A DNA stretch of 64,000 bases from Brachyspira hampsonii (lineage in GTDB: Bacteria; Spirochaetota; Brachyspiria; Brachyspirales; Brachyspiraceae), in the NCBI RefSeq assembly GCF_001746205.1, contig NZ_MDCO01000012.1, forward strand, positions 863,075-927,074, read 5' to 3'. Both the position numbers and the translations under genes were made by a program. The notes under the pieces were generated by a model. It searched no databases, had not been told where the DNA came from, and was given only the letters and a program-made list of their open reading frames with translations. How positions within the stretch are numbered: the stretch's first letter is position 1; the number at the start of each line of letters is the position of its first letter. This document shows positions 35,566 through 44,545 of this stretch, one piece after another.

Positions 35566-36204
35566 ATGGCTATACCTTTATTACAAATTGCATTAGATAA
35601 TACTACTTTAAGCGGAGCTTTAAAATCGGCTAAAGCTGTTGGAAATGAAGTTGATGTTATAGAAGCTGGAACTATTCTTTGTTTAGCTGAAGGAATGGAG
35701 GCTGTTAGATGTTTAAGAGCTTTATATCCTGATAAAATTATACTAGCTGATACTAAATGTGCTGATGCCGGCGGTACTGTTGCTAAAATGTGTGCTGATG
35801 CTGGTGCTGATTGGATGACTGTTATATGTTCTGCTACAATACCTACTATGAAAGCTGCTTTAAAAGAGGTTAAGGAGCTTCAAGTTGAGCTTTATGGCGA
35901 TTGGACTTTTGAACATGCTAAGGCTTGGAAAGAAGCCGGAATTACTCAGGCTGTATATCATCAAAGCAGAGATGCTCTTTTAGCTGGTCAAACTTGGTCT
36001 GACAGTGATTTAGAAAAAATTAAAAAATTAACTGAAATGGGATTTAAAGTTTCTGTTACAGGAGGACTTGAAATAGATACTTTAAAACTATTTAAAGATA
36101 TCAATGTATTTACATTTATTACAGGAAGAAGCATAAGAGATGCTGAAGATCCTGCTAAAGAAGCTAGAAAATTTAAAGAAGAAATATTAAAATATTGGAG
36201 ATAA
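35566..36204 (+). CDS. ulaD: UlaD, 3-keto-L-gulonate-6-phosphate decarboxylase
   Basis: UlaD, an OMP-decarboxylase superfamily TIM barrel, decarboxylates 3-keto-L-gulonate-6-P to L-xylulose-5-P. Visible are IALDNTTLSGAL at the N-terminus, the DxKxxD catalytic motif in ADTKCADAGG, and the phosphate-binding VTGGLE and ITGRSIRDAEDP loops. The start is ATG 35566 behind AAGGAG, giving 212 residues (E. coli 216); a longer frame from 35506 would overlap ulaF and lacks a ribosome site. It is followed after 3 bases by a HAD phosphatase gene. Confidence 0.96.
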   Translation: MAIPLLQIALDNTTLSGALKSAKAVGNEVDVIEAGTILCLAEGMEAVRCLRALYPDKIILADTKCADAGGTVAKMCADAGADWMTVICSATIPTMKAALKEVKELQVELYGDWTFEHAKAWKEAGITQAVYHQSRDALLAGQTWSDSDLEKIKKLTEMGFKVSVTGGLEIDTLKLFKDINVFTFITGRSIRDAEDPAKEARKFKEEILKYWR

Positions 36205-36207
36205 TCT

Positions 36208-37011
36208 TTGGAAAATATTCAGATTATAGCAACCGATTTAGACGGCACTTTATTAAATAATAATCATCAAATAAGTGAATATAATAAAAATGTTATAAAA
36301 GAAGCCTCCAAAAGAGGAATAAAAACAATATTATCAACCGGAAGACCTACTTCTGCTGCCCATAAATTTTTGGCAGAACTTAATATTGATACGGAACTTA
36401 TATCATTTAATGGTGCTATGATTACTGATAAAGATTTTAATATTGTATATCAGCAAAACCTTGATGCTAATATAGGAAAAGAACTTATAGATATTGCTAG
36501 AAAATATAATATTTATCATCAAGGTTTTTTAGCTGATAGATGGAATATAGGTTTTTTTGATAAGAAATGGATAGATTTTTATATATCAATAGCTAAAATA
36601 GATAATTATACTATAGGCTTTGATAATATTACTGATTTCTCTTTCAGTAAATTTATGTTTATAGGAGAAAATAGCCTATTAAAAATAATAGCAGAAGAAC
36701 TAGATAAAACTTTTGGTGATAGTATTTATTTTACTTTTTCAAGACCTGTATATTTGGAAGTACATAATCCTAATGCTACAAAAGCTAAAGCATTATCTTA
36801 TCTTCTTAACAAATATAATATAAAACCTGATAATGTGATGGCTTTCGGAGATAATAATAATGATTTAGAAATGCTTGAATTTGCGGGTATTTCTGTTGCT
36901 GTTGAAAATGCTGAAGATATAGTAAAATCGAAGGCTTTATATATTACTAAAAGTAATGAAGAAAATGGGGTAGGTATATTCATTAGTAAAATACTTAATT
37001 TAAATATGTAA
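36208..37011 (+). CDS. HAD superfamily phosphatase (Cof/YidA type)
   Basis: This 267-residue protein is a Cof-type HAD hydrolase: motif I IIATDLDGTLLNNNHQIS (nucleophile D10 region), motif II STGRPTSAA, a type-IIB cap domain (about 85-190), and motif IV FGDNNNDLEML with the paired Asp. Members dephosphorylate sugar phosphates or pyridoxal phosphate. Translation starts at TTG 36208 (7 bases after TTGGAG), 3 bases after ulaD, so it is the last gene of the ula operon and may remove excess sugar phosphates; that role is inferred. E. coli ula lacks it. Confidence 0.9.
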   Translation: MENIQIIATDLDGTLLNNNHQISEYNKNVIKEASKRGIKTILSTGRPTSAAHKFLAELNIDTELISFNGAMITDKDFNIVYQQNLDANIGKELIDIARKYNIYHQGFLADRWNIGFFDKKWIDFYISIAKIDNYTIGFDNITDFSFSKFMFIGENSLLKIIAEELDKTFGDSIYFTFSRPVYLEVHNPNATKAKALSYLLNKYNIKPDNVMAFGDNNNDLEMLEFAGISVAVENAEDIVKSKALYITKSNEENGVGIFISKILNLNM

Positions 37012-37039
37012 TTTTAATTATTCAATAATAAAAACTTCT

Positions 37040-37068
37040 TTGACAAATTTGCTTTTTATTGATATAGT
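37040..37068 (+). promoter_or_regulatory. Promoter of the gene at 37095
   Basis: Perfect TTGACA (37040-37045), 17-base spacer, TATAGT (37063-37068), 26 bases before the ATG. Confidence 0.7.
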
Positions 37069-37094
37069 TTCTTGAGTTCATTAGGAGTATGATT

Positions 37095-38135
37095 ATGCAG
37101 ATATTTCAAGAAAAATTATTAAAAGCTTTAGAAATGTATCAAAATGATTTTGATAATATAGTTAGCAGTTTTTTTGAAGATAAAGAAAAATATAATAATT
37201 TAATAAGCAAATATTCATGGGAAATGGAAGATAATGTTGATAAGAATTATTTATTAAGGGCAAGACTTTCATTTTCAATTATATATTATAAAAATGTGCA
37301 GGCTTTGAATAAAGAAGCTCTTAAAAATATAATCATTTATTTATTTAATGAAGAATTAAAAGACCGAGAAACTTCAAAGTATAAGGGAATAGGAATAGCA
37401 TTAGAGTCTTTAACATTTCTTCTAAGTAAATACAATAAGGATAATAAAGAGTTATTTGAAAAAGCAAAAAAGATAAATAATGATTGTGCTATTGGATATG
37501 ACAGCAATGTAAGATTTGAAACTGATATAGAAAAATTAAATATTCAGTATTGTATGCATTATGCTTTGGAGTTAGGTTTTAAAGATTTATATTATGAACT
37601 TATAGATATATGGAAATCGGGAATAAAAAAATGGGACAGAATTAATTTAGAAAGGCTCAGAGATTTTGAAATTGAAATAGGAAATATAGAAGGTGAATTA
37701 GAGGCTAATAAAAATCTTTATGAGATTGTGAAAAATGATTATGATAAAAACAAAGAAAATCAAGCATTATCAAAAAAGTATTTATTTTATTTAGTTTCAT
37801 ATTTAAGTACTTATACAGAAAATTTAATAAGGCTTTCAAATTATGATGAGGCTTTGAATATTATTTTATTAAATATTGATAATATAAAAAACATTAATAA
37901 TAATGCTTTTTATAAGGTTCATGCTGGAATATCAGTAGTAGATAGTGCCTTAAAAGTTTTAGTTAATATAGAAAATAATGAGCAGTTAAACTTATTATGG
38001 GATTTTATAAAGACAGCATTTATCAATGAGCATGATACATATTCAAAAAGTTTATATGATTCTTTCTTTAAAGCATGCGATAAAATGAATGACCTAGAAT
38101 TGAAAGAGAAAGTTTCAAAAGAGATTGAAAACTAA
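37095..38135 (+). CDS. Hypothetical helical cytoplasmic protein
   Basis: The 346-residue product is not recognised. It is almost entirely helical by composition, rich in Lys, Glu, Asn and Tyr, without signal peptide or membrane segment. Weakly repeated helical pairs (for example around 185-225 and 250-285) would suit a TPR-like superhelix, but no clear TPR consensus is visible. ATG 37095 is chosen over ATG 37089 because TTAGGAG stands 7 bases upstream of it. It has its own promoter and overlaps the converging comF-like gene by 4 bases at the stop codons. Confidence 0.85.
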   Translation: MQIFQEKLLKALEMYQNDFDNIVSSFFEDKEKYNNLISKYSWEMEDNVDKNYLLRARLSFSIIYYKNVQALNKEALKNIIIYLFNEELKDRETSKYKGIGIALESLTFLLSKYNKDNKELFEKAKKINNDCAIGYDSNVRFETDIEKLNIQYCMHYALELGFKDLYYELIDIWKSGIKKWDRINLERLRDFEIEIGNIEGELEANKNLYEIVKNDYDKNKENQALSKKYLFYLVSYLSTYTENLIRLSNYDEALNIILLNIDNIKNINNNAFYKVHAGISVVDSALKVLVNIENNEQLNLLWDFIKTAFINEHDTYSKSLYDSFFKACDKMNDLELKEKVSKEIEN

Positions 38136-38863
38136 GCACGGGCTACTGTAAGCAAACCTATCTTATTTATGCATTCTAGTTTCTTAATCTCTTTAGAAAT
38201 TTCATTTAAAGTGCTTCCCGTGGTAAGTACATCATCTATTATAAGAAGATTTATTTTGTTTGAAGAATTATAATCACTATTAATAGTAAAGGCATTTTTT
38301 ATCATATTTATTCTTTCTGTCTTACTATTTAAAGAACTCAATGCTTTGGTTTCTTTTTTCCTGAATATTATATCATCTATTAATTTTATATTTAAAATTT
38401 TAGATATAGTTTCTGCTATAATTTCGCTTTGATTGTATCCTCTTTCTAAAAATCTGTTTCTTCCAAGAGGAACAAAAGTAACAGCATCATAGTTTTTAAT
38501 ATAATCTTTATAATAATAGCTAAGCATAGCAGCAAAATCTCTGCATATCAAATATCGATGAGAGAACTTCATTTTATGAATCAAATCTACAGTATAATTA
38601 TTATAATAAAGCATAGATTTACATTCATCAAAATAAAGTTCTTCGTCTTTGCAAATGCACTTTGAGTTTTCATTTTCTAAAACTTTACCGCATCTTTGGC
38701 ATCTTATATATTCATCTTTATGAATATAATCCAATTTTTTATTTATGCAATTAATACAAATATAATTCATATTATTGCTTTGCATTAACTCTCCGCATAT
38801 TATGCAGTGATTAGGAAATATTAAAGAAAATATATTATTTATAATATGCTTGTAAATTTTCAT
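38132..38863 (-). CDS. ComF family phosphoribosyltransferase-like protein
   Basis: The 243-residue protein has the ComFC layout: an N-terminal zinc-ribbon with cysteines in CIICGE, CINC, CQRCGK and CICKDE (about 19-75), and a C-terminal PRTase domain with VPLGRNRFLERGYNQSE (about 131-147) and the PRPP loop LLIIDDVLTTGSTLNE (about 208-223). ComF helps single-stranded DNA handling during natural transformation in competent bacteria and occurs more widely with unclear role (GntX in E. coli). It is 11 bases downstream of the SPFH gene and probably cotranscribed. Confidence 0.92.
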   Translation of the reverse strand: MKIYKHIINNIFSLIFPNHCIICGELMQSNNMNYICINCINKKLDYIHKDEYIRCQRCGKVLENENSKCICKDEELYFDECKSMLYYNNYTVDLIHKMKFSHRYLICRDFAAMLSYYYKDYIKNYDAVTFVPLGRNRFLERGYNQSEIIAETISKILNIKLIDDIIFRKKETKALSSLNSKTERINMIKNAFTINSDYNSSNKINLLIIDDVLTTGSTLNEISKEIKKLECINKIGLLTVARA

Positions 38864-38874
38864 TTATTATTTAA

Positions 38875-39666
38875 TTATTTTATCTGTATTATAGGCGTAA
38901 CCCCAGATCCTGATACCTGAGGCATTTTACCGTCCCATTTTTCTATATACATTCTCTGTATTAATAAAGGAGTTAAAGATTCCTGCATAATTCTATTAGC
39001 TTCGGAAACACCTTTAGCTTTTGTAATTTCAGCCTCTGCTTCGTATCGAACTTTTTCTAAAGCATTTTGTGCTGTTAGGGCGTCCTGAGATGCTATTAAT
39101 TTTCTCTCTATTGCCTGGTCAAATTCATCAGAGAAATCATGCTCTATAATGGAGCAGGCTGCAACTGTTATTCCGTAATCATCAAAATCGGCTGTAACCT
39201 CTTTTAAGAGTTCTCCTGCCATTTCATTTCTTTTTGTGATAAACTCTTCTATAGTATATCTGGCAGAAACAGCGTTAAGACTTTCTGATATTCTAGGATT
39301 AATTAATTTGTTTTTATAATCTACTCCGAATTTTCTAAATAAATCCAAAGCATCTCCGCCTATAGAATACTGAACATTTAAAGTCATGGATATAGTCTGC
39401 ATATCTTTTGATGATACAGAATATGTTTTTTCTACAGTTTGTTCTCTCACTTCCATAGTTTTTATAGTGTCTATAAATGGTATTCTAAAATGAAGTCCTG
39501 GCTCTTCCTGTGATATAGCCTTGCCGAGTCTGCTTCTTATTCCTACTTCGCCTGTAGAAACTATAGTAACGCTTGAAAATATTAAAAACCCTACTATTAA
39601 TACAACAGGTAAAACTATAAAAAGCACAGAATGCAATTTGTTTGAACTAATATCGATAATTCTCAT
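38875..39666 (-). CDS. SPFH/prohibitin family membrane protein
   Basis: The 263-residue protein has one N-terminal membrane segment (about 13-33) followed by an SPFH domain: STGEVGIRSRLGKAISQEEPGLHFRIPFIDTIKTMEVREQT (about 36-76) is the prohibitin/HflC start. The long helix with EKVRYEAEAEITKAKGVSEANRI (about 205-227) is typical of stomatin-like proteins. SPFH proteins form membrane rings that regulate FtsH or other proteases; an ftsH gene is in this window at 57167 but not adjacent. The ATG follows AAGGAGAG. HflK partner not seen nearby. Confidence 0.9.
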   Translation of the reverse strand: MRIIDISSNKLHSVLFIVLPVVLIVGFLIFSSVTIVSTGEVGIRSRLGKAISQEEPGLHFRIPFIDTIKTMEVREQTVEKTYSVSSKDMQTISMTLNVQYSIGGDALDLFRKFGVDYKNKLINPRISESLNAVSARYTIEEFITKRNEMAGELLKEVTADFDDYGITVAACSIIEHDFSDEFDQAIERKLIASQDALTAQNALEKVRYEAEAEITKAKGVSEANRIMQESLTPLLIQRMYIEKWDGKMPQVSGSGVTPIIQIK

Positions 39667-39772
39667 AAACCTCTCCTTAAAATAATATAAAACATATTAA
39701 AATATAAATAAATTTTTTGCAAGTATGTCCTATTGGGGTATCTTTCATTATATTAAAATATGTAAAAATTAA

Positions 39773-39801
39773 TTGCATTAAGAAAAAAAATGCTATATAA
39801 T
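39773..39801 (+). promoter_or_regulatory. Promoter of the lipase gene
   Basis: TTGCAT (39773-39778), 17-base spacer, perfect TATAAT (39796-39801). The leader to ATG 39891 is about 80 bases. Confidence 0.65.
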
Positions 39802-39890
39802 TTATCCTATTGTTTATAACGATAGCCTCATTAATTATGTTAAGTTAAATAATTTTCTAACAACAGCAATTTTATTATCGGAGTATTTTT

Positions 39891-40826
39891 ATGGAAATGC
39901 TAAATAGGGTATTAATATCAGATGACGGACACAGAATGTATACTTATATATTTATACCAGATTGCAAACCTAAAGCTATAGTTCAGCTTGTTCATGGACT
40001 AGGTGAGCATGCGGGAAGATATAAAGATTTTGCTGAGAAATTAAATAAGGCTGGATTTTTAGTTTGTGCTGATGATCATAGAGGTTTTGGAAGAAGCACT
40101 GTAAGTAAGGATCAAATAGGGCATATATCAGATAAGAATGGGCATGAACTTATAATAGAGGATATGAGACATTTGATGGTTAATACTAAAGCAGATTATT
40201 CTAATATGCCTTATTTTATGATAGGACATAGTATGGGGTCTTTTCTCACTAGATATTTTATAATCAAGTATTATAAAGAATTAAATGGGGCTGTTATAAT
40301 GGGCACTAAGGGAAAGCCCAAAGGAATAGAAAATTTAGGAAAGGCTATAGCTAATATTCAGAAATCAATATTCGGCGGAAGAAAAAGAGCTAACTTACTC
40401 GATAAATTATCAGTAGGAGGATACGGTAAAAAATTCTTTCCTAAAGATAAATCGCCTTTAGCATGGCTTACTTCCGATAAAGAAGAGATAAAAAAAACTC
40501 TTGAAGATGAATATTTTGCTAATAAGCCTGCAAGTATAGAAACATATATACAGATGTTTGAGCTTATTGATAAAATTTCAAATAAGGATAATTATTCTTC
40601 TATGGATAAAAATTTTCCTATACTTTTAATATCTGGAGAGAAAGATCCTGTAGGAGATATGGGAAAAGGTGTAAAATGGGTTTATGACATGTATAAATCA
40701 TTAGGATTTAATGATGTTAATATGAGTTTGTATAAAGACGGAAGACATGAAATACTTAATGATATTCAAAGAAACGATGTAGCTAAAGAAATAATAGAGT
40801 GGATTAATATTCATATAGATAAATAA
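39891..40826 (+). CDS. Alpha/beta hydrolase, monoacylglycerol lipase type
   Basis: The 311-residue protein is a Hydrolase_4/lysophospholipase family member. QLVHGLGEHAGRYKDFAEKL (about 34-53) is the oxyanion-loop region typical of monoacylglycerol lipases, IGHSMGSFL (about 109-117) the nucleophile elbow with the catalytic Ser, and the catalytic Asp and His fit SGEKDPVGD and YKDGRHEILND near the end. There is no signal peptide, so it should act inside the cell on monoglycerides or lysophospholipids. ATG follows CGGAG with a slightly long gap. Confidence 0.92.
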   Translation: MEMLNRVLISDDGHRMYTYIFIPDCKPKAIVQLVHGLGEHAGRYKDFAEKLNKAGFLVCADDHRGFGRSTVSKDQIGHISDKNGHELIIEDMRHLMVNTKADYSNMPYFMIGHSMGSFLTRYFIIKYYKELNGAVIMGTKGKPKGIENLGKAIANIQKSIFGGRKRANLLDKLSVGGYGKKFFPKDKSPLAWLTSDKEEIKKTLEDEYFANKPASIETYIQMFELIDKISNKDNYSSMDKNFPILLISGEKDPVGDMGKGVKWVYDMYKSLGFNDVNMSLYKDGRHEILNDIQRNDVAKEIIEWINIHIDK

Positions 40827-40835
40827 TTATTTTTT

Positions 40836-41052
40836 ACGCACGGTAAGTTTACTCATATAAGTATAAAAATTATTTTTGCAGTAAATATTTTTTATTCATT
40901 TATAAATTAAACTTGCGTTTTACAAAGTTCTGTAATCTAAAGAAATTTTGGGCGGGCATGCTTTTTATTTTTAAGCAATAAAGAAATAATAATCTAATAA
41001 TTTATATTTAGTTATAAAACTAATAGGGCGGGGATGCAGTATAGATTAAAAA
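40836..41052. repeat. Intergenic element with paired GGGCGGG motifs, copy A
   Basis: The gap between the lipase and Nudix genes holds ACGCACGG (40836), TTAAACTTGCG (40907), GGGCGGG (40950-40956) and GGGCGGGG (41026-41033). Copy B at 46201 has TTAAACTTGC and the same two G motifs with nearly the same spacing (76 vs 77 bases) and similar bases between. No ORF or stable terminator is evident. Confidence 0.65.
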
Positions 41053-41070
41053 TATAAAAAATTATATAAT

Positions 41071-41559
41071 TTAATCATAATAAGCATAGCTGCCAATTTC
41101 CCTTGAAGCATCATAATCTTCTTTAATACTCATTGCATATTTATTTTCTGAGTTAATAAATTTTAAACATGATTTTATTGCTTCTTTTGTAAGCGGAGGC
41201 ACATCGCTTCTATTAAGAGCCTCTTCTATATTAATCCAAATAACTTCGCTGTTTTCGGAGTCATTAACTTTAGCTTCCCCTGAAATATAATCTGCCTTGA
41301 AAACCAAGTACCAATCATTAGCAGTAAAACGCATAGATACTATTTCTTTTGCAATTACTTTTACATTAGTCTCTTCTAATACTTCTCTTTGAGCTGCTTC
41401 TGCAGGCAGTTCTCCTTCATTAATAAATCCGCCCGGGATTATAAGAAGCCCATTTCCTCTGCCGTAATTATGTCTTCCTAAAAGAACTTTGCCTTCTTTT
41501 ATTACAACACAGCCTACACCTTTTCCAAATATCATTCTTTCATTATCTGAAAATGCCAT
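41071..41559 (-). CDS. Nudix hydrolase
   Basis: The 162-residue protein has the Nudix box GFINEGELPAEAAQREVLEETNV (about 43-65), with the metal-binding REVLEE core; the usual Gly after EE is Asn-Val here (ETNV), a tolerated change. Nudix enzymes hydrolyse nucleoside diphosphates linked to another group, such as ADP-ribose, NADH or oxidised nucleotides; the substrate cannot be read. AAAAGGG precedes the ATG. It is 21 bases downstream of tilS on the minus strand, part of a string of minus-strand genes. Confidence 0.92.
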   Translation of the reverse strand: MAFSDNERMIFGKGVGCVVIKEGKVLLGRHNYGRGNGLLIIPGGFINEGELPAEAAQREVLEETNVKVIAKEIVSMRFTANDWYLVFKADYISGEAKVNDSENSEVIWINIEEALNRSDVPPLTKEAIKSCLKFINSENKYAMSIKEDYDASREIGSYAYYD

Positions 41560-41580
41560 TTCTAATTATCCCTTTTAATT

Positions 41581-42972
41581 TTATGATTTTTTAATACCGC
41601 AATCATTATTAAAGCTGATTTTTAATATGTATTCATCTTCTTTACTTACAGCTTCTTCATTTGATATTCTATTTAATCCGTAAGGCTCTAAATATAAAGC
41701 CTTAATATTGTTATCATCTTCTGAAGTTATTACGGGTATTGTATCTCTTTTATATGAAGATATTTTTAAGTCTATAAAAATCTTTCTTAAATATTTTTTT
41801 TGATTATTAGGATATGCATATATAAAATCCCCATCTTTTCTGCTTCTTATTATAATTGGGTAGTTAGCTTTTATATACAGAGCTTCTTTATAATTAATAT
41901 CTTTATTTAAAACTGTTTCTGTTTTTATTGTTTTATTGCAGAAAATATATAAGCCGTCTTTTTCTATTTTTATAAAATTATTTGTTTTGATATCATCAAG
42001 TTTTTTTTCTATAGATTTTATATTAATGAAGTCATATTCTTTTATAATATAAAAATTATCAAGTCTTAATTTAATATTAGGCTTATCAGATTTTATTATA
42101 TTTAGTATTTCTATAACTCTTTTTTCTGTTATTTCTATATTATTTTTTGCTAAAAGTTTTATTATGATTTTTTTTATAAAAAGACTTTTTATATTTTTTA
42201 TTTTTTCTATATTAAGTTTTTTATTTTTTTCGTATATATTTTTTTGGTATAATTTATTAATTTTTTTTCTTAGTATATAAGTTTCTTCATAGCTTTTTTT
42301 TGCAAATCTTATGATATTGTTTTTAGCATTTGTATTTATTTCTTCAAGCATTGGTATGATTAAATTTCTTATTTTATTTCTAGCATAATAATTTTTTTTA
42401 TTTGAAACATCTTCTCTATGTTCAAGATTATTATTGGAAGCATACTCTTCAATATCTTTTCTATAAAAGTTCAAAATAGGTCTTAAAATATATCCTTTTT
42501 TTTCTCTAAGGCTTTTATAAACATTAGTTCCAGCCCCCTTAATCATTCTGTAAATTATAGTTTCAGCCAAATCATCTTTATTATGAGCTATTAAAAGATA
42601 ATCATATATTTTTTTATTATAAAGCTCTTCAAAAAAAGCATATCTGTCATTTCTAGCTTCAAGCTGAATATTTTTTCCATTATAGCTGTTAGGAGGTATT
42701 TCTTTAACATATATTTCTATATTATATTTTTTAGCCATTTCTCGGGCAAATAATTCATCATTAGCAGAATCTTCCCCTCTAAGATTATAATTAACATGTA
42801 TTATTATTAAATTAAATGATAACTTTTCTTTTAATCTGTATGCGATATTGAGCATAACCTGAGAATCAATACCTCCTGAATATGCTGCAGCTAATGTTTT
42901 ATTTTTTATGTCATCTATATTTGAAAGTAAAAATTGTGAAGTTTCTTCCATCATTATATTCATCATATTCAT
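41581..42972 (-). CDS. tilS: TilS, tRNA(Ile)-lysidine synthase
   Basis: TilS attaches lysine to C34 of tRNA-Ile(CAU), switching it from Met to Ile decoding. The 463-residue protein has the PP-loop AAYSGGIDSQVML (about 28-40), the RYAFFEEL and AHNKDDLAETIIYRMIKGAG signatures (about 110-145), and a small C-terminal domain with RSRKDGDFIYAY and KKYLRKIFIDLKI (about 372-402), all typical. The ATG at 42972 follows ACGGA. It is essential in nearly all bacteria. Confidence 0.95.
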   Translation of the reverse strand: MNMMNIMMEETSQFLLSNIDDIKNKTLAAAYSGGIDSQVMLNIAYRLKEKLSFNLIIIHVNYNLRGEDSANDELFAREMAKKYNIEIYVKEIPPNSYNGKNIQLEARNDRYAFFEELYNKKIYDYLLIAHNKDDLAETIIYRMIKGAGTNVYKSLREKKGYILRPILNFYRKDIEEYASNNNLEHREDVSNKKNYYARNKIRNLIIPMLEEINTNAKNNIIRFAKKSYEETYILRKKINKLYQKNIYEKNKKLNIEKIKNIKSLFIKKIIIKLLAKNNIEITEKRVIEILNIIKSDKPNIKLRLDNFYIIKEYDFINIKSIEKKLDDIKTNNFIKIEKDGLYIFCNKTIKTETVLNKDINYKEALYIKANYPIIIRSRKDGDFIYAYPNNQKKYLRKIFIDLKISSYKRDTIPVITSEDDNNIKALYLEPYGLNRISNEEAVSKEDEYILKISFNNDCGIKKS

Positions 42973-42987
42973 TATGTTATCCGTAAT

Positions 42988-43893
42988 TTATAATTTAAAT
43001 ACTTTACTCTTTTCATTAACAATTATTTTTCTTTCTTTTATATTTATATTATCATTTAAATATTTATCCGATAATATTTTACTATTTGCGTCATAATCTT
43101 TTAATATATTTTTTGAATTGGCATAGCAGTATATACAGCCGTTAGTACATGTATTATACATTCCTATATCAATACTTTCTATACAGCCGCATAATTTTCT
43201 TTGAGATTTGTCTTTTTTTTCTTTTATAGAATAGCCCAATATTTTTTGTATTCTTTCTTTATCTATGCATGCAGATTTTTCTATTGTTATATTGTAATTA
43301 TTAAAATCTTGAGAGCAGGATTTTAATTTTATATTATTTTTTTCAGATATATCTTGCATATTTTCTATTAATAAAACTTTATTATCATTGTTTATATTTT
43401 TAATATTTTCTTTTATTTTTGAATATATTTCAACAAAGCTGAATATGCATTCATCTGTATAACCATTTAAATTATAAGCAAAGTTTTTGAAATGATTTAT
43501 ATGATAATTGATATCAAAATCATCATTTAATATAATAGGATCATATCTCCAAACTATTTTTTCTTTTCCGAATAACTTACTTATAGATTGAAATTTTTTT
43601 ATTAAACTATTTTTATCAGGAATATTTTTTTCTATATTTTTATCATAAGCCGTAATAGTAAAATGCAGATAAAACTCATAACCTAAATCTTTTACTTCCT
43701 TCAAAAACTCTATATCAGGATTTTTTGACCAAAATACTATTATATCAACTATATTTTTACTTAATGTTATTTTATAAAAATTATTTTTGTTTATAGGATT
43801 TTGAGTAATTATATATCCTTCTTTTAATCTATTTATAAACCATTTAGTATGCAGTGATGGTATATCAGTTCTTCTGCTTGCACTTATTATCAT
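42988..43893 (-). CDS. DUF1848 family protein
   Basis: The 301-residue protein begins MIISASRRTDIPSLHTKWFINRLKEGYI and has IVFWSKNPDIEFL (about 52-64) and CGCIESIDIGMYNTCTNGCIYCYANS (about 240-265), the cysteine cluster that defines DUF1848. The C-terminal CxxxC-xxC pattern with YCYAN resembles metal- or radical-SAM-like clusters; the biochemical role of the family is unknown to me. It lies 15 bases before tilS, in the same direction. Confidence 0.88.
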   Translation of the reverse strand: MIISASRRTDIPSLHTKWFINRLKEGYIITQNPINKNNFYKITLSKNIVDIIVFWSKNPDIEFLKEVKDLGYEFYLHFTITAYDKNIEKNIPDKNSLIKKFQSISKLFGKEKIVWRYDPIILNDDFDINYHINHFKNFAYNLNGYTDECIFSFVEIYSKIKENIKNINNDNKVLLIENMQDISEKNNIKLKSCSQDFNNYNITIEKSACIDKERIQKILGYSIKEKKDKSQRKLCGCIESIDIGMYNTCTNGCIYCYANSKNILKDYDANSKILSDKYLNDNINIKERKIIVNEKSKVFKL

Positions 43894-43905
43894 TTTGTAT
43901 TGAGA

Positions 43906-44529
43906 TTAAAATACACCCATTCTTTTTCTTTGCGATAATTTTACACCATAAGCATCATGACCCGGGTATAATAAAGTGTCATCATCTAATGCAAATACTT
44001 TTTGAGATATGCTTTCTTCTAATGTAGTAAAATCGCCTGTAGGAAAATCTGTTCTTCCTATTCCGTAAGCAAATATAGTATCTCCGCAGAACAAGTGCCC
44101 TTTAGTATAATAGCATACCCCCCCTCTTGTATGACCTGGTGTATGTATAACTTTGAACTCTATATCTTTTAATTTGAAAGTATCACCTTCATTAAATTGT
44201 ATTTCTGGGCTTTGGCATTTAATTACACTTCCTAAATATGAGCTTACATTTAAACTTCCGTCCTGAAAGAAATCATAATCAAGTCTATGCACGCAATGAG
44301 GAGCATCTGGAAACTCTTTTCTTATGTCATCTGCTCCTGATATATGATCGAAATGACCATGTGTATATATTACTTTAACTAGTTTTTTCCCTTCTAATAA
44401 TTTTTTATAAATGCCGTAGTTATTTAATTGTGCTGCATCTATAATCATAGCTTCATCATCATAAGATACCACATAAGAATTCATTCCATACATGTTTTCG
44501 CACACACAATCAATTTTTAATTCACTCAT
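43906..44529 (-). CDS. MBL-fold metallo-hydrolase (glyoxalase II-like)
   Basis: The protein has the metal-binding YTHGHFDHISGADD motif, then IHTPGHTRGGVCYY and CGDTIFAYGIGRTDFPTGD, and ends YPGHDAYG, the standard ligand order of YcbL/glyoxalase II-like hydrolases. Such small enzymes hydrolyse thioesters such as S-lactoylglutathione or act on other acyl thiols; substrate is not determined. I choose ATG 44529 (MSELKIDCVCEN; behind TAGGAG), giving 207 residues; the longer frame to 44589 runs into the upstream gene. Confidence 0.92.
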   Translation of the reverse strand: MSELKIDCVCENMYGMNSYVVSYDDEAMIIDAAQLNNYGIYKKLLEGKKLVKVIYTHGHFDHISGADDIRKEFPDAPHCVHRLDYDFFQDGSLNVSSYLGSVIKCQSPEIQFNEGDTFKLKDIEFKVIHTPGHTRGGVCYYTKGHLFCGDTIFAYGIGRTDFPTGDFTTLEESISQKVFALDDDTLLYPGHDAYGVKLSQRKRMGVF

Positions 44530-44545
44530 TATTATGTCTCCTATT

